Positions 1 to 8,435 of a DNA stretch of 64,000 bases are shown in pieces (position 1 is the stretch's first letter; every line of letters begins with the position of its first letter). Made by a program: the position numbers and the translations under genes. Source of the DNA: Betaproteobacteria bacterium (GTDB lineage: Bacteria > Pseudomonadota > Gammaproteobacteria > Burkholderiales > Burkholderiaceae); contig CANGHN010000001.1 of the NCBI GenBank assembly GCA_947453825.1, forward strand, positions 85,629-149,628. The letters run 5' to 3'. The notes below the pieces were generated by a model that saw only the letters and a program-made list of their open reading frames with translations, was not told the DNA's origin and did not search any database.

Positions 1-3000
1 CCAGTTGAGCGTATGGAGTGTCAGAAACAAACTTCGGGTAAATCAAGCCCTGAACTTGGGTTTGCATATCAGCATGAGCTGCTAAGGAAGCTGCTTTTGC
101 GCTAGCAATTTTCTTTTGTAAATCTGCGTAAGACTGCAGGGCATTTAAAGTATGTCGAGAAATTTCTTGAGCAATCAAAGCAAGTCTTGGTTTTCCAGCT
201 TGCATGCGCTCTGCAAATTGCTCGGAATTGACTGGCAGAGGTTCAGCCATAAAAGCGCGCTCTATTGCCAAATTTAAAATTTGTTCCACCAGGGCCTCGA
301 CTGACCCCACATTAATAAATAACAACCCCAGTTCACGAATTCCAGGTAATTGTTTCTGTAAGGCCTTTAAAGTATCTTTATTGCTTAAAGCAAAGAGGCG
401 ACGCAATCCTTGCAGATGCTGTTTTCTGGCTTCAAGCAAATCATCAAAAACTTCTAGATCACAAAACTCACCTCGATCTACTAATGCTGGATAACCAAAT
501 AAGGTTTTATTACCTTTTTGAATTTCTAGAGTTTCGGGGAGTTCACCAAATTCCCAGGATCGATAACCTCCTTGCGCTACTGTGCGGGCCTTGTCATCAG
601 CTTGATTCACAACCACCCTTGGAGGCTCAGCGCCCAATTCAAGCTGCGCAGTTTCTTGTGCAATAGCCTGAAAAGCACTCCTGGCAGTTTCACCATACTC
701 AGAACGTAGGCGAGATAGATTTCTCTCTACCTCCAATTGACGCCCATGCTCATCAATTAAACGAAAATTCATTGAAGAATGTAATGGTAAAGATTCCGGT
801 CTAAAGTCGGTGCGTTTGATTTCTAGGCCACGCTCTTTACGAATATCTCCGATGAGGGCGTCCAAAAAATCCCCAACACCAAATTGCTTTTCCTCAAGCT
901 TGCGCTCCAAGAAGGACTTTGCATAATCAGGTAAAGGTACACAGTGACGTCGTAATTTTTGCGGCAATGACTTGAGAAGTAGCAAGACCTTCTCTTCACA
1001 CATACCGGGCACTAGCCATTCGCAACGACGACCATCCACCTGATTGAGCTGGGTCAAAGGCACCACTAAAGTCACGCCATCTTTTGGGCTACCAGGCTCA
1101 AAGTGATAAGTCAGATTTAGTTCAGCACCTCCGGCTACCATCGTTTTTGGATAACGATCTACGGTGATACCAGCAGCTTCATGCCTCATTAAATCTGCTT
1201 TTTCTAAACGGAGCTGAGCATCTAGGCTCTCGTTTTTCTTAAACCAAGATTTCAGATCATCCCGACTGCAAACCTCTTTCGGAATACGCGCTTCATAAAA
1301 TGCAAACAGCAAATCATCATCGACCAAGACATCTGGACGGCGCGAACGATGCTCAAGTGCCTCGATCTCTTTAATAAGACGTCGGTTATGCCAAAAGAAT
1401 CCAAATAGGCCAGGATATTTTTTCTTGGCCTCAAGTTCGGTCTCACGCTGGAGTGCTGGGGTATCCATGCGTCCAAACATCTCCTCTTGAACCAAGGCCT
1501 GACGAATAAATAGCTCACGCGCTTCTTCAGGGTTATAAGGCTCATATCGAACTCGGCGCCCATGATAGATAGGCAAACCATATAAAGTACCCCGCTCAAA
1601 GGCCATGACCTCGCCCTGACGGTTATCCCAAAAGGGGTCACTTAATGACTTCACTAGGCGATGGGCGGCAACTCGCTCAACCCATTGAGGCTCGATCTTG
1701 GCAATCGTACGAGCATACATCCGGCTGGTTTCTTGTAACTCACCAGCTAAAATCCAGGCGCCTGCTTTTTTGCCAATAGTTGAGCCTGGCCAGATGAACG
1801 GTCGAATACCACGCGCCCCTATATATCCGCCCGTTTTACTATTACGATCTTGGGATTTTTCATCCTCTTCTTTTTTTGCAACATAACCTAATAGACCTGT
1901 TAGCAAAGATAGATGCACTTGCTCATAAGTAGCAGCCAGGCTATTTTCCTTCCAAGCTTTTTCACCAAGCATGGTGTGTAATTGACCATGAACATCTCGC
2001 CATTCACGTAAGCGACGTGGCGATAAAAATTTACTGCGACATAAGTTTTCTAGCTGACGATTGCTGTGTTTGTGTTCTAGGGCATCTTGATACCAATTCC
2101 AGAGCTTTACAAAACTCAAGAACTCTGAGCGCTCATCTGCAAACTGTAAGTGTGCTTGATCTGCTGCAGCTGCTTGGTCCATAGGCCTATCCCGTGGGTC
2201 TTGGGTTGCCAGTGCAGAAGCAATGATGGTTACCTCTTTTAATGCATTCTGCTCTTTAGCCGCTAATAGCATCCTGCCAATTCGAGGGTCTAAAGGTAAG
2301 TCAGCGAGCTGCTTACCAATTGCGGTGAGCTTAAAGCTACTGTTGATGTCTTTACCGTCAGCAAGCTGGCTTTCATCAAATTCAATTGCACCCAATTCAT
2401 CTAATAACTGGACGCCATCTGCAATCGCTCTGCCCAAAGGTTTATCAATGAAAGGAAAGTGTTGAATCTTAGGCAATCGCAGTGAGCTCATGCGCAATAA
2501 AACTGCTGCTAATGAACTTCGTAATATTTCTGGGTCCGTAAATTGAGGGCGGCTTTGATAGTCAAGCTCACTATAGAGCCTGACACAGATACCATCAGAG
2601 ACGCGACCACAACGACCTGCCCTTTGATTAGCTGCAGCCTGGGAGATAGGCTCTATTTGTAACTGTTCGACTTTATTACGATAGGAGTAACGCTTTACTC
2701 TGGCTAAGCCGCTATCAATCACATAACGAATATTTGGTACGGTTAATGAAGTCTCGGCAACGTTCGTAGTCAAAATAATGCGTCTACCGTTAGCAGGACT
2801 AAATACTCTTTCTTGCTCGGCTACCGATTGACGGGCAAATAAACTCAGAATCTCTGGATGAAAGCGCTGTTGCAAGACATGATCCTTGCGAAGCACTTCG
2901 GCACAATCTCGTATTTCTCGTTCGCCAGGTAAAAAGACAAGGACATCACCCGCGCCAGCTGCCCCCTCACGCCAAACATGATTAATTTCTTCAGCAACCG

Positions 3001-3706
3001 CATCAGGAATTTCTTTTGCAGCCTTTGATTCTTTTTTACCATCTGGCTTAGTATCCGGCTCAAGCGGCACATAACGTTGCTCTACCGGAAATAATCTACC
3101 GCTGACTTCAATCACTGGGGCTAGCTTGCCCTCAAGAGAAAAATGTTCGGCAAAGCGCTGAGCATCAATAGTGGCTGAGGTAATGATTAGCTTTAGATCA
3201 GGCCTTTTAGGCAGCAACTGCCTTAAGTAGCCCAAAAGGAAATCAATGTTTAGACTGCGCTCGTGTGCCTCATCAATAATGATCGTGTCATATGCCTGTA
3301 ATTGAGGGTCGCGCTGGGTCTCTGCCAATAAGATGCCATCTGTCATGAGTTTGATTGAGGCGGTATTGCTCGTCTTATCCGCAAATCGAACCTGGTAACC
3401 CACATCCTGACCAATTGGAGAGCCTAGCTCTTGAGCAATTCTCTTCGCTGTGGCTGTCGCTGCTATTCGTCGGGGTTGGGTATGTCCAATCAATTTACCG
3501 CCGTTGATGGTACCCCTACCTAGATCCAAACAGATTTTGGGTAGCTGGGTTGTCTTACCTGAACCGGTCTCACCACAGACAATGATTACCTGGCTACTCT
3601 GCAGGGCATCCTGAATCAGCTGCCTTTGAGCTGAGACTGGCAATTCCTCTGGAAAGCGGATTTCCAGCCTGCGTGAGGTGTTGGAAGCAGGCACAGGCTG
3701 AGACAT
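1..3706 (-). CDS. hrpA: ATP-dependent RNA helicase HrpA (3' end beyond window)
   Basis: DEAH-box RNA helicase of the HrpA family, which acts on mRNA and on stalled or collided ribosomes. I translated the first part of the minus-strand frame by hand: it opens with ATG at 3706 (MSQPVPASNT), followed by Walker A GETGSGKTT, then DEAH in IIDEAHERS, the SAT motif in ITSATID and the QRAGRCGR motif of superfamily 2 helicases. The last visible codons still fit HrpA (LIYPKFVSDTPYAQL), so about 1235 codons are present and the C-terminal end lies left of position 1. It is divergent from argA with a gap of only 53 bp. No frameshift was seen in the part translated. Confidence 0.93.
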   Translation of the reverse strand, partial: MSQPVPASNTSRRLEIRFPEELPVSAQRQLIQDALQSSQVIIVCGETGSGKTTQLPKICLDLGRGTINGGKLIGHTQPRRIAATATAKRIAQELGSPIGQDVGYQVRFADKTSNTASIKLMTDGILLAETQRDPQLQAYDTIIIDEAHERSLNIDFLLGYLRQLLPKRPDLKLIITSATIDAQRFAEHFSLEGKLAPVIEVSGRLFPVEQRYVPLEPDTKPDGKKESKAAKEIPDAVAEEINHVWREGAAGAGDVLVFLPGEREIRDCAEVLRKDHVLQQRFHPEILSLFARQSVAEQERVFSPANGRRIILTTNVAETSLTVPNIRYVIDSGLARVKRYSYRNKVEQLQIEPISQAAANQRAGRCGRVSDGICVRLYSELDYQSRPQFTDPEILRSSLAAVLLRMSSLRLPKIQHFPFIDKPLGRAIADGVQLLDELGAIEFDESQLADGKDINSSFKLTAIGKQLADLPLDPRIGRMLLAAKEQNALKEVTIIASALATQDPRDRPMDQAAAADQAHLQFADERSEFLSFVKLWNWYQDALEHKHSNRQLENLCRSKFLSPRRLREWRDVHGQLHTMLGEKAWKENSLAATYEQVHLSLLTGLLGYVAKKEEDEKSQDRNSKTGGYIGARGIRPFIWPGSTIGKKAGAWILAGELQETSRMYARTIAKIEPQWVERVAAHRLVKSLSDPFWDNRQGEVMAFERGTLYGLPIYHGRRVRYEPYNPEEARELFIRQALVQEEMFGRMDTPALQRETELEAKKKYPGLFGFFWHNRRLIKEIEALEHRSRRPDVLVDDDLLFAFYEARIPKEVCSRDDLKSWFKKNESLDAQLRLEKADLMRHEAAGITVDRYPKTMVAGGAELNLTYHFEPGSPKDGVTLVVPLTQLNQVDGRRCEWLVPGMCEEKVLLLLKSLPQKLRRHCVPLPDYAKSFLERKLEEKQFGVGDFLDALIGDIRKERGLEIKRTDFRPESLPLHSSMNFRLIDEHGRQLEVERNLSRLRSEYGETARSAFQAIAQETAQLELGAEPPRVVVNQADDKARTVAQGGYRSWEFGELPETLEIQKGNKTLFGYPALVDRGEFCDLEVFDDLLEARKQHLQGLRRLFALSNKDTLKALQKQLPGIRELGLLFINVGSVEALVEQILNLAIERAFMAEPLPVNSEQFAERMQAGKPRLALIAQEISRHTLNALQSYADLQKKIASAKAASLAAHADMQTQVQGLIYPKFVSDTPYAQL

Positions 3707-3721
3707 TGCTTTGGGTTTTTG

Positions 3722-3750
3722 TTGGTTTATAGGCTCTTGCACCCTATAAT
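3722..3750 (+). promoter_or_regulatory. argA sigma-70 promoter
   Basis: TTGGTT at 3722-3727, 17-bp spacer, perfect TATAAT at 3745-3750. The expected transcription start (about 3757) falls only about 3 nt before the argA ATG at 3760, so the message would be leaderless or nearly so. No Shine-Dalgarno is visible. Confidence 0.65.
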
Positions 3751-3759
3751 TTTCTCACT

Positions 3760-5124
3760 ATGCCGACAAATGCACCGAACCTGGCCTCCAGCGCCGAAGA
3801 ATCTACCTCAAACTTCCCTTTTGTGGGCTGGTTACGCGATGTTGCACCCTATATTCATAGCTTCCGTGAAAAGACCTTTGTCATCGCCTTTGCTGGTGAA
3901 CTAGTTCAAGAAATCGGCCTTGAGAATCTGATTGAAGATATCGCCATGCTGCATGCTATGGGCATGAGAATTGTTTTGGTTCATGGTATTCGTCCGCAAA
4001 TTGAAGAACAGCTGATGTTGCGTAAGATTAAAAGTAAATTTGGTAAGAGCGCACTGCACAGCTATCGCATTACGGATGCCGCTGCACTTGAGTGTGTCAA
4101 AGAAGCTGCCGGTGAATTACGTCTAGATATTGAGGCTGCATTCAGTCGTGGTCTACCCAATACACCAATGGCAGGCTCGCGTATTTCAGTCATCTCCGGA
4201 AACTTTATTACAGCGATGCCAGTTGGTGTAGTAGAAGGTATCGATTACGTTCATACTGGCTTAGTTCGCAAGGTCGACTCCACTTCCATTAAATTATCTT
4301 TGGACAGCAACAAAATTGTTTTACTTTCGCCGCTCGGTTTTTCGCCAACAGGACAAGCGTTTAATTTGGCTTATGAAGATGTAGCCGCATCCACTGCTGC
4401 CGCGCTGAAAGCCGATAAGTTAATTTTCTTGAGTCCCTATGCGGGTCTAAAAGATGCTGAAGGCGACTTGATTACTGAGCTTTCCTTGCCACAGCTGCAA
4501 GACTATGTGACTAGCAGCAAGGATCTGGAAATCGGGATGAAGAGCTTACTCAATATCTCCAGTAGAGCAATTCGGGCAGGCGTTAGCCGTGTGCACTTCC
4601 TACCCTGCAATCAGGATGGCGCTCTTCTTGAGGAGTTATTTACCCATGACGGCATCGGCATGATGCTGGCCTCTTCTGATATTGAGAATCTACGTGAAGC
4701 TAATCAGGATGATGTGGGCGGTATTTTGCAATTAACGATGCCGCTCGAGGAAGAAGGTATTTTGGCCGCTCGTGGTCAAGACGTTATTGAGCGTGATATT
4801 CAACGCTTCTCTGTCATTGAGCACGATCGCGTACTCTTTGGCTGCGCCGCCCTTTTCCCATTCCCTAATGGCGTTGGTGAGCTCGCCTGTATTGCAGTAG
4901 ATCCTGATGTTCAAGGTGCTGGCGATGGTGAACGCCTTCTCAAGCATGTTGAAATACGAGCCAAACAAGAGGGGATTAAAAAGTTATTTGTTCTCACCAC
5001 TAGAACCGAGCACTGGTTCCTCAAGCGCGGCTTTAAACGAGCAACGGTGGACGATCTTCCTGAAGAGAGAAAACAAATTTACAACTGGGACCGCAAGTCC
5101 ATGGTTTTGACAAAAGATTTATAA
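3760..5124 (+). CDS. argA: amino-acid N-acetyltransferase (N-acetylglutamate synthase)
   Basis: Catalyses acetyl-CoA + L-glutamate to N-acetylglutamate, the first step of arginine biosynthesis. The 454-residue protein has the classical bifunctional architecture: an amino-acid-kinase fold at about residues 25-300 ([24 protein letters not shown]), which in this family serves arginine feedback rather than catalysis, and a C-terminal GNAT domain at about 305-450 ([17 protein letters not shown], the acetyl-CoA loop). The length is normal for the ArgA family. The start is the first in-frame ATG. The conserved part begins around residue 20 ([16 protein letters not shown]), so the first 19 residues are a variable tail. 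yggX follows 14 bp downstream and is probably co-transcribed. Confidence 0.95.
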   Translation: MPTNAPNLASSAEESTSNFPFVGWLRDVAPYIHSFREKTFVIAFAGELVQEIGLENLIEDIAMLHAMGMRIVLVHGIRPQIEEQLMLRKIKSKFGKSALHSYRITDAAALECVKEAAGELRLDIEAAFSRGLPNTPMAGSRISVISGNFITAMPVGVVEGIDYVHTGLVRKVDSTSIKLSLDSNKIVLLSPLGFSPTGQAFNLAYEDVAASTAAALKADKLIFLSPYAGLKDAEGDLITELSLPQLQDYVTSSKDLEIGMKSLLNISSRAIRAGVSRVHFLPCNQDGALLEELFTHDGIGMMLASSDIENLREANQDDVGGILQLTMPLEEEGILAARGQDVIERDIQRFSVIEHDRVLFGCAALFPFPNGVGELACIAVDPDVQGAGDGERLLKHVEIRAKQEGIKKLFVLTTRTEHWFLKRGFKRATVDDLPEERKQIYNWDRKSMVLTKDL

Positions 5125-5138
5125 GAAAGGTATTACAG

Positions 5139-5411
5139 ATGGCACGCATGGTTCAATGCATCAAACTCAATAAAGAGGCAGAAGGTATGGATTTCGCCCC
5201 GCTTCCTGGCGAGCTGGGAAAAAAGGTTTGGAATCAAGTATCCAAAGAAGCTTGGGCAGCCTGGCTAAAACATCAAACTATGCTGATTAACGAGAATCGT
5301 CTCAATATGGCTGACCCACGTGCTCGCCAGTATCTCTTAAAGCAAGTAGAAAAATATTTCTTTGAAGGCGGTGCCGATATGGCACAAGGTTATGTCCCGC
5401 CAGCAGAATAA
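5139..5411 (+). CDS. yggX: Fe(II)-trafficking protein, YggX family
   Basis: Small cytoplasmic protein (90 aa, the usual family length) linked in enteric bacteria to protection of Fe-S clusters from oxidative damage. The family hallmarks are visible: [13 protein letters not shown] with the conserved Cys near the N-terminus, the central [20 protein letters not shown] block, and [16 protein letters not shown]. An RBS-like AAAGG lies 5' of the ATG. It lies 14 bp behind argA. A predicted independent small-RNA unit begins about 80 bp after its stop codon. Confidence 0.93.
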   Translation: MARMVQCIKLNKEAEGMDFAPLPGELGKKVWNQVSKEAWAAWLKHQTMLINENRLNMADPRARQYLLKQVEKYFFEGGADMAQGYVPPAE

Positions 5412-5450
5412 GTATTGCAATACAGCAAAAATATATTTCAATAAAAGATG

Positions 5451-5488
5451 TTTTTATTGTTGACACAATAAAAACACAGGCATAGGAT
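5451..5488 (+). promoter_or_regulatory. near-consensus promoter with embedded palindrome (drives the small RNA)
   Basis: Perfect -35 TTGACA at 5460-5465, exactly 17 bp spacer, -10 TAGGAT at 5483-5488. The -35 hexamer is the 6-nt centre of a perfect 9-bp inverted repeat (TTTTTATTG at 5451-5459, CAATAAAAA at 5466-5474), which looks like an operator for a dimeric regulator. The predicted start is about G5495. Confidence 0.7.
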
Positions 5489-5494
5489 GAAATC

Positions 5495-5652
5495 GTAGCG
5501 GAACAGATATTGTGTTTTGCTACATTGGCGAAAGCCACTAAAGAATGAGTACATCTATGCACTCATAGGCTAAGGAACTAAATACCTTCCGAGCGCCTGC
5601 GCCATGCAAACCATGGCAAACAACCCGATGGGGGTGCCCCGTCGGGTTTTTT
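5495..5652 (+). ncRNA. predicted structured small RNA (unassigned family)
   Basis: The stretch between yggX and the convergent rpiA holds no convincing ORF but a run of hairpins from predicted start to terminator. Hairpin 1 is 11 bp, 5495-5505 with 5513-5523, G-U pairs included, starting at the predicted first nucleotide. Hairpin 2 is TGGC-GAAA-GCCA with a GNRA tetraloop (5526-5537). Hairpin 3 is ATGAGT/ACTCAT (5545-5566). A looser AAGG/CCTT arm with AGGC/GCCT flanks spans 5567-5598. Hairpin 5 is GCCATG-CAAAC-CATGGC (5601-5617). An intrinsic terminator ends it. It does not look like the rod of 6S RNA and I do not recognise the family. Function is unknown; a trans-acting sRNA is the simplest inference, perhaps Hfq-dependent given the terminal U-run. 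Confidence 0.62.
5622..5652 (+). terminator. intrinsic terminator of the small RNA
   Basis: A 12-bp GC-rich stem (AACCCGATGGGG at 5622-5633 with CCCCGTCGGGTT at 5637-5648, one G-U pair) runs into six T residues at 5647-5652. On the other strand it could also slow transcription leaving rpiA, whose stop codon is at 5658. Confidence 0.85.
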
Positions 5653-5657
5653 ATTAC

Positions 5658-6368
5658 TCAGAAAGTAAGTCTTTGAACACCAGAAGCATTACTCACAAGC
5701 AAAATATTCGCCTTCTCTTTAGCGAAGAGCCCTACTGTAATGACGCCTGCAATTTGATTGATGTGCGATTCCATCTTGATAGGGTCGGAAATCTTCAGGC
5801 CCGCCACATCTAAAATCCAAGCACCATTGTCAGTCACGAAAGGCTCACTGTTAGTTTGCTGAAGATCGGCTCGAGTGCTCTTGGCTGCGCGCAGTGTGAC
5901 CTTGCCACCCATTTTTTCCAACTCCCGAGTAACAACGCCTTGAGCTAGTGGAATGATTTCTACTGGTAGCGCAAAATTACCAAGTACCGAAACTTGCTTT
6001 GAAGAATCACAAATGCAAATAAATTGTTTGGCCATTGAGGCAATAATCTTCTCGCGTGTGAGCGCACCACCTCCGCCCTTAATCATGTGGCCAGCAGGGT
6101 CGATCTCATCAGCACCATCAACATAAGCAGGCAGACTCAAAACGTCATTTGGGTCTAGCACCTTAAAGCCGTGTTTCAGAAGACGCTCTGTTGTGGCATT
6201 CGAGCTAGAGACGGTTCCTGAAAAATGATCTTTGTATGCTGCCAGGGCGTCAATAAAGCAGTTCGCCGTAGAACCAGTACCAACGCCCAAGATTTGCCCT
6301 GCAGGCAGCTTCAATACCTCATCCCGGGCAGCTTCACCCACCATTTGCTTGAGTTGATCCTGATTCAT
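5658..6368 (-). CDS. rpiA: ribose-5-phosphate isomerase A
   Basis: Interconverts ribose 5-phosphate and ribulose 5-phosphate in the non-oxidative pentose phosphate pathway. The protein has 236 aa, somewhat longer than typical RpiA (about 220). The phosphate-binding GVGTGSTANCFIDAL loop (residues 29-43), the catalytic-region motif DGADEIDP and the glycine-rich KGGGGALTREK are all present. It starts with ATG at 6368. It is divergent from transaldolase (tal), which works in the same pathway; the 102-bp shared control region contains a 12-bp palindrome. Confidence 0.95.
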   Translation of the reverse strand: MNQDQLKQMVGEAARDEVLKLPAGQILGVGTGSTANCFIDALAAYKDHFSGTVSSSNATTERLLKHGFKVLDPNDVLSLPAYVDGADEIDPAGHMIKGGGGALTREKIIASMAKQFICICDSSKQVSVLGNFALPVEIIPLAQGVVTRELEKMGGKVTLRAAKSTRADLQQTNSEPFVTDNGAWILDVAGLKISDPIKMESHINQIAGVITVGLFAKEKANILLVSNASGVQRLTF

Positions 6369-6412
6369 ATATCTGCCAAATGCCTTTACTGGAACTGAGT
6401 AATTAATGCATC

Positions 6413-6424
6413 TATCATATGATA
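6413..6424. promoter_or_regulatory. 12-bp palindrome between rpiA and tal
   Basis: TATCATATGATA is a perfect palindrome roughly midway between the divergent rpiA and tal starts, so it could be an operator for both. AT-rich palindromes of this length arise by chance fairly often. Confidence 0.25.
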
Positions 6425-6470
6425 TTCAAAATAATACTGATACAGAACTCTCATTTAGACCAATCTAATC

Positions 6471-7448
6471 ATGAATAGCCCCTCTTCCCCTCTAAACCAA
6501 CTCGAGCAACTCAAAAAATTGACGACCGTAGTTGCCGATACGGGAGATTTTGAGCGCATGAAAGAGTTCCAACCTCAAGATGCCACTACCAACCCTTCTT
6601 TAATCCTGAAAGCCGCCCAGCAAAGTAACTATCAGGCCTTGGTAAATTCAGTAAAGTCAGCCCATCCTGACCTAAGCCCCACGGATTTAGTGGACTACAT
6701 TCTGGTTGCTTTTGGTCTTGAAATCCTCAAGATCGTTCCAGGCAGAGTATCTACCGAAGTAGATGCCCGGCTTTCTTTTGACACTAAAGCTACCGTAGCT
6801 AAAGCGAAGCACCTCATTGCGCTTTATGAGTCTCATGGTATTGATCGTAAGCGTATCTTGATTAAACTTGCCGGCACCTGGGAAGGTATTGCAGCTGCAA
6901 AAGAATTAGAAGCTGCAGGCATTCATTGCAATATGACCTTACTCTTCTCTTTGATTCAGGCTGCTGCGTGTGGCGCAGCTAATGCCAAACTGATTTCCCC
7001 ATTCGTGGGTCGTATTACTGATTGGCATAAGGCAAAGTTAGGTAGCAACTGGAGTGAGGCTACCCATGGTGGAGCCCATGATCCTGGAGTGACTTCAGTA
7101 AAACGAATATTCCACTATTACAAACACTTTGCTATCGCTACAGAGATCATGGGGGCTAGCTTTAGAAGCACCAGTCAGATTCTGGAGCTTGCTGGCTGCG
7201 ATCTATTAACTATCAGCCCCGAGTTATTAGCTGAACTGCAGGCGAGCAATGCTGTAGTGAGTAAGAAACTAGATCTAGCCAATGCTCAGAGCGCTTTGAG
7301 AGCTGAAAACATCGCACCATTAAAGCTAGACGAATCCAATTTTCGTTTGCAATTAAATAATGATGCGATGGCTAGTGAAAAATTAGCTGAAGGCATTCGA
7401 AACTTCTGTATTGATACAGAAAAACTTGAGTCCTTATTAGCTAAATAA
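6471..7448 (+). CDS. tal: transaldolase (TalB type)
   Basis: Transfers a dihydroxyacetone unit between sedoheptulose 7-phosphate and glyceraldehyde 3-phosphate. The 325-aa protein has the class-1 transaldolase hallmarks: [11 protein letters not shown] near residue 40, the Schiff-base lysine in [12 protein letters not shown], the [12 protein letters not shown] strand, and [10 protein letters not shown]. The start is the ATG at 6471; no clear Shine-Dalgarno lies upstream. It ends 5 bp before the convergent DUF2892 gene. Confidence 0.95.
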   Translation: MNSPSSPLNQLEQLKKLTTVVADTGDFERMKEFQPQDATTNPSLILKAAQQSNYQALVNSVKSAHPDLSPTDLVDYILVAFGLEILKIVPGRVSTEVDARLSFDTKATVAKAKHLIALYESHGIDRKRILIKLAGTWEGIAAAKELEAAGIHCNMTLLFSLIQAAACGAANAKLISPFVGRITDWHKAKLGSNWSEATHGGAHDPGVTSVKRIFHYYKHFAIATEIMGASFRSTSQILELAGCDLLTISPELLAELQASNAVVSKKLDLANAQSALRAENIAPLKLDESNFRLQLNNDAMASEKLAEGIRNFCIDTEKLESLLAK

Positions 7449-7453
7449 AATAC

Positions 7454-7639
7454 TTACTTCTTGATGGTATTGAAACCTAAGATACCGTAAGCAGCGCAAT
7501 TACCAAGCATACCAGTGGCTAGGGGAACTACACCAATCCAACCCCAAAGACCCACAATACCAAATGCCGCTAGGCCTATTAAGGTAACACCAACAGTCAT
7601 GCGCAAAACACGGTCAGTATGACCAATATTGCATTTCAT
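7454..7639 (-). CDS. DUF2892 (YgaP-like) small membrane protein
   Basis: A 61-aa protein beginning MKCNIGHTDRVLRMTVG, the typical DUF2892 opening, followed by two hydrophobic helices separated by a short glycine-rich turn (IGLAAFGIVGLWGWIGVVPLA). Such proteins occur alone or fused to rhodanese domains; their function is poorly known. It is probably the first gene of its own transcript, since rlmB on the same strand ends 18 bp upstream of its start. Family assignment is good, role unknown. Confidence 0.82.
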   Translation of the reverse strand: MKCNIGHTDRVLRMTVGVTLIGLAAFGIVGLWGWIGVVPLATGMLGNCAAYGILGFNTIKK

Positions 7640-7657
7640 AAAAACCTTTCAGGATAC

Positions 7658-8425
7658 TTACTTGGCAGCTTTATTGCTTGCTTTAGTTAGGCGCTGTCTT
7701 AATGCCTCATACAAGCATACGCCACTTGCAACTGAAACATTCAAACTTTCGACTACACCCTGCATTGGGATGCGTACAAGCTCATCACAGGTTTCACGGG
7801 TCAGGCGACGCATGCCCTCACCCTCAGCACCCATCACTATTGCAATAGAGCCAGTAAGGTCAAGATCATAAATTGACTTCTCTGCTTCATCATCTGTTCC
7901 AACAAGCCAGACACCCGCTTCTTGCAATTCTTTCATGCTACGAACAAGATTGGTAACAGTAATTACAGGCATCACTTCTGATGCACCGCTCGATACTTTA
8001 CTCACAGTTGCATTAATGGAGGCTGAACGATCTTTTGGAATCACTACCGCATCGACTCCAGCACCATCTGCCACTCGTAAACAGGCACCAAAGTTATGGG
8101 GATCAGTCACACCATCTAACACTAGAAACAAAGGCTTCGCTTGAGCACCCTCTACATCCTCAACCACTTCAGTAATAGTGCGTGCGATAGTCATTTTTTC
8201 TGCTAAAGCAACAACGCCTTGATGACGATCATGGCCAGTCAACTTGTGTAAGCGCTCAGCATCTGCAGCATGCAAACGTTCACCCAGAATTTCTTCAGCT
8301 TGCTTTAAAAAATCGCCCATACGTCTATCACGGCGACTTGGATCAAAGTAAACCGACTTTAAGCTATCGGGATCTACGCGCAAACGTGCTTGAACTGCAT
8401 GAAAGCCAATCAATATTTGTTTCAT
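7658..8425 (-). CDS. rlmB: 23S rRNA (guanosine2251-2'-O)-methyltransferase RlmB
   Basis: SpoU (SPOUT) methyltransferase that 2'-O-methylates G2251 in the P-loop of 23S rRNA. In 255 aa it carries an N-terminal substrate-binding domain (about residues 4-80) and the SpoU domain with motif 1 [15 protein letters not shown], motif 2 [19 protein letters not shown] and motif 3 [20 protein letters not shown], which form the trefoil-knot SAM site. It lies 10 bp downstream of rnr in the same direction, the usual rnr-rlmB operon. Confidence 0.95.
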   Translation of the reverse strand: MKQILIGFHAVQARLRVDPDSLKSVYFDPSRRDRRMGDFLKQAEEILGERLHAADAERLHKLTGHDRHQGVVALAEKMTIARTITEVVEDVEGAQAKPLFLVLDGVTDPHNFGACLRVADGAGVDAVVIPKDRSASINATVSKVSSGASEVMPVITVTNLVRSMKELQEAGVWLVGTDDEAEKSIYDLDLTGSIAIVMGAEGEGMRRLTRETCDELVRIPMQGVVESLNVSVASGVCLYEALRQRLTKASNKAAK

Positions 8426-8435
8426 TTTTTACTCT

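Noticed and set aside
204-3072. Several short open frames on both strands at the left end
   Set aside because: They lie on the opposite strand or in other frames of the continuous hrpA coding sequence, which was verified by its helicase motifs.
5495-5652. 6S RNA as the identity of the small RNA
   Set aside because: 6S RNA is a single long rod with a central bubble; here the 5' and 3' ends do not pair with each other and several separate hairpins are present.
5604-5813. Short open frame running through the small-RNA terminator
   Set aside because: It crosses an intrinsic terminator and overlaps rpiA antisense; no Shine-Dalgarno.
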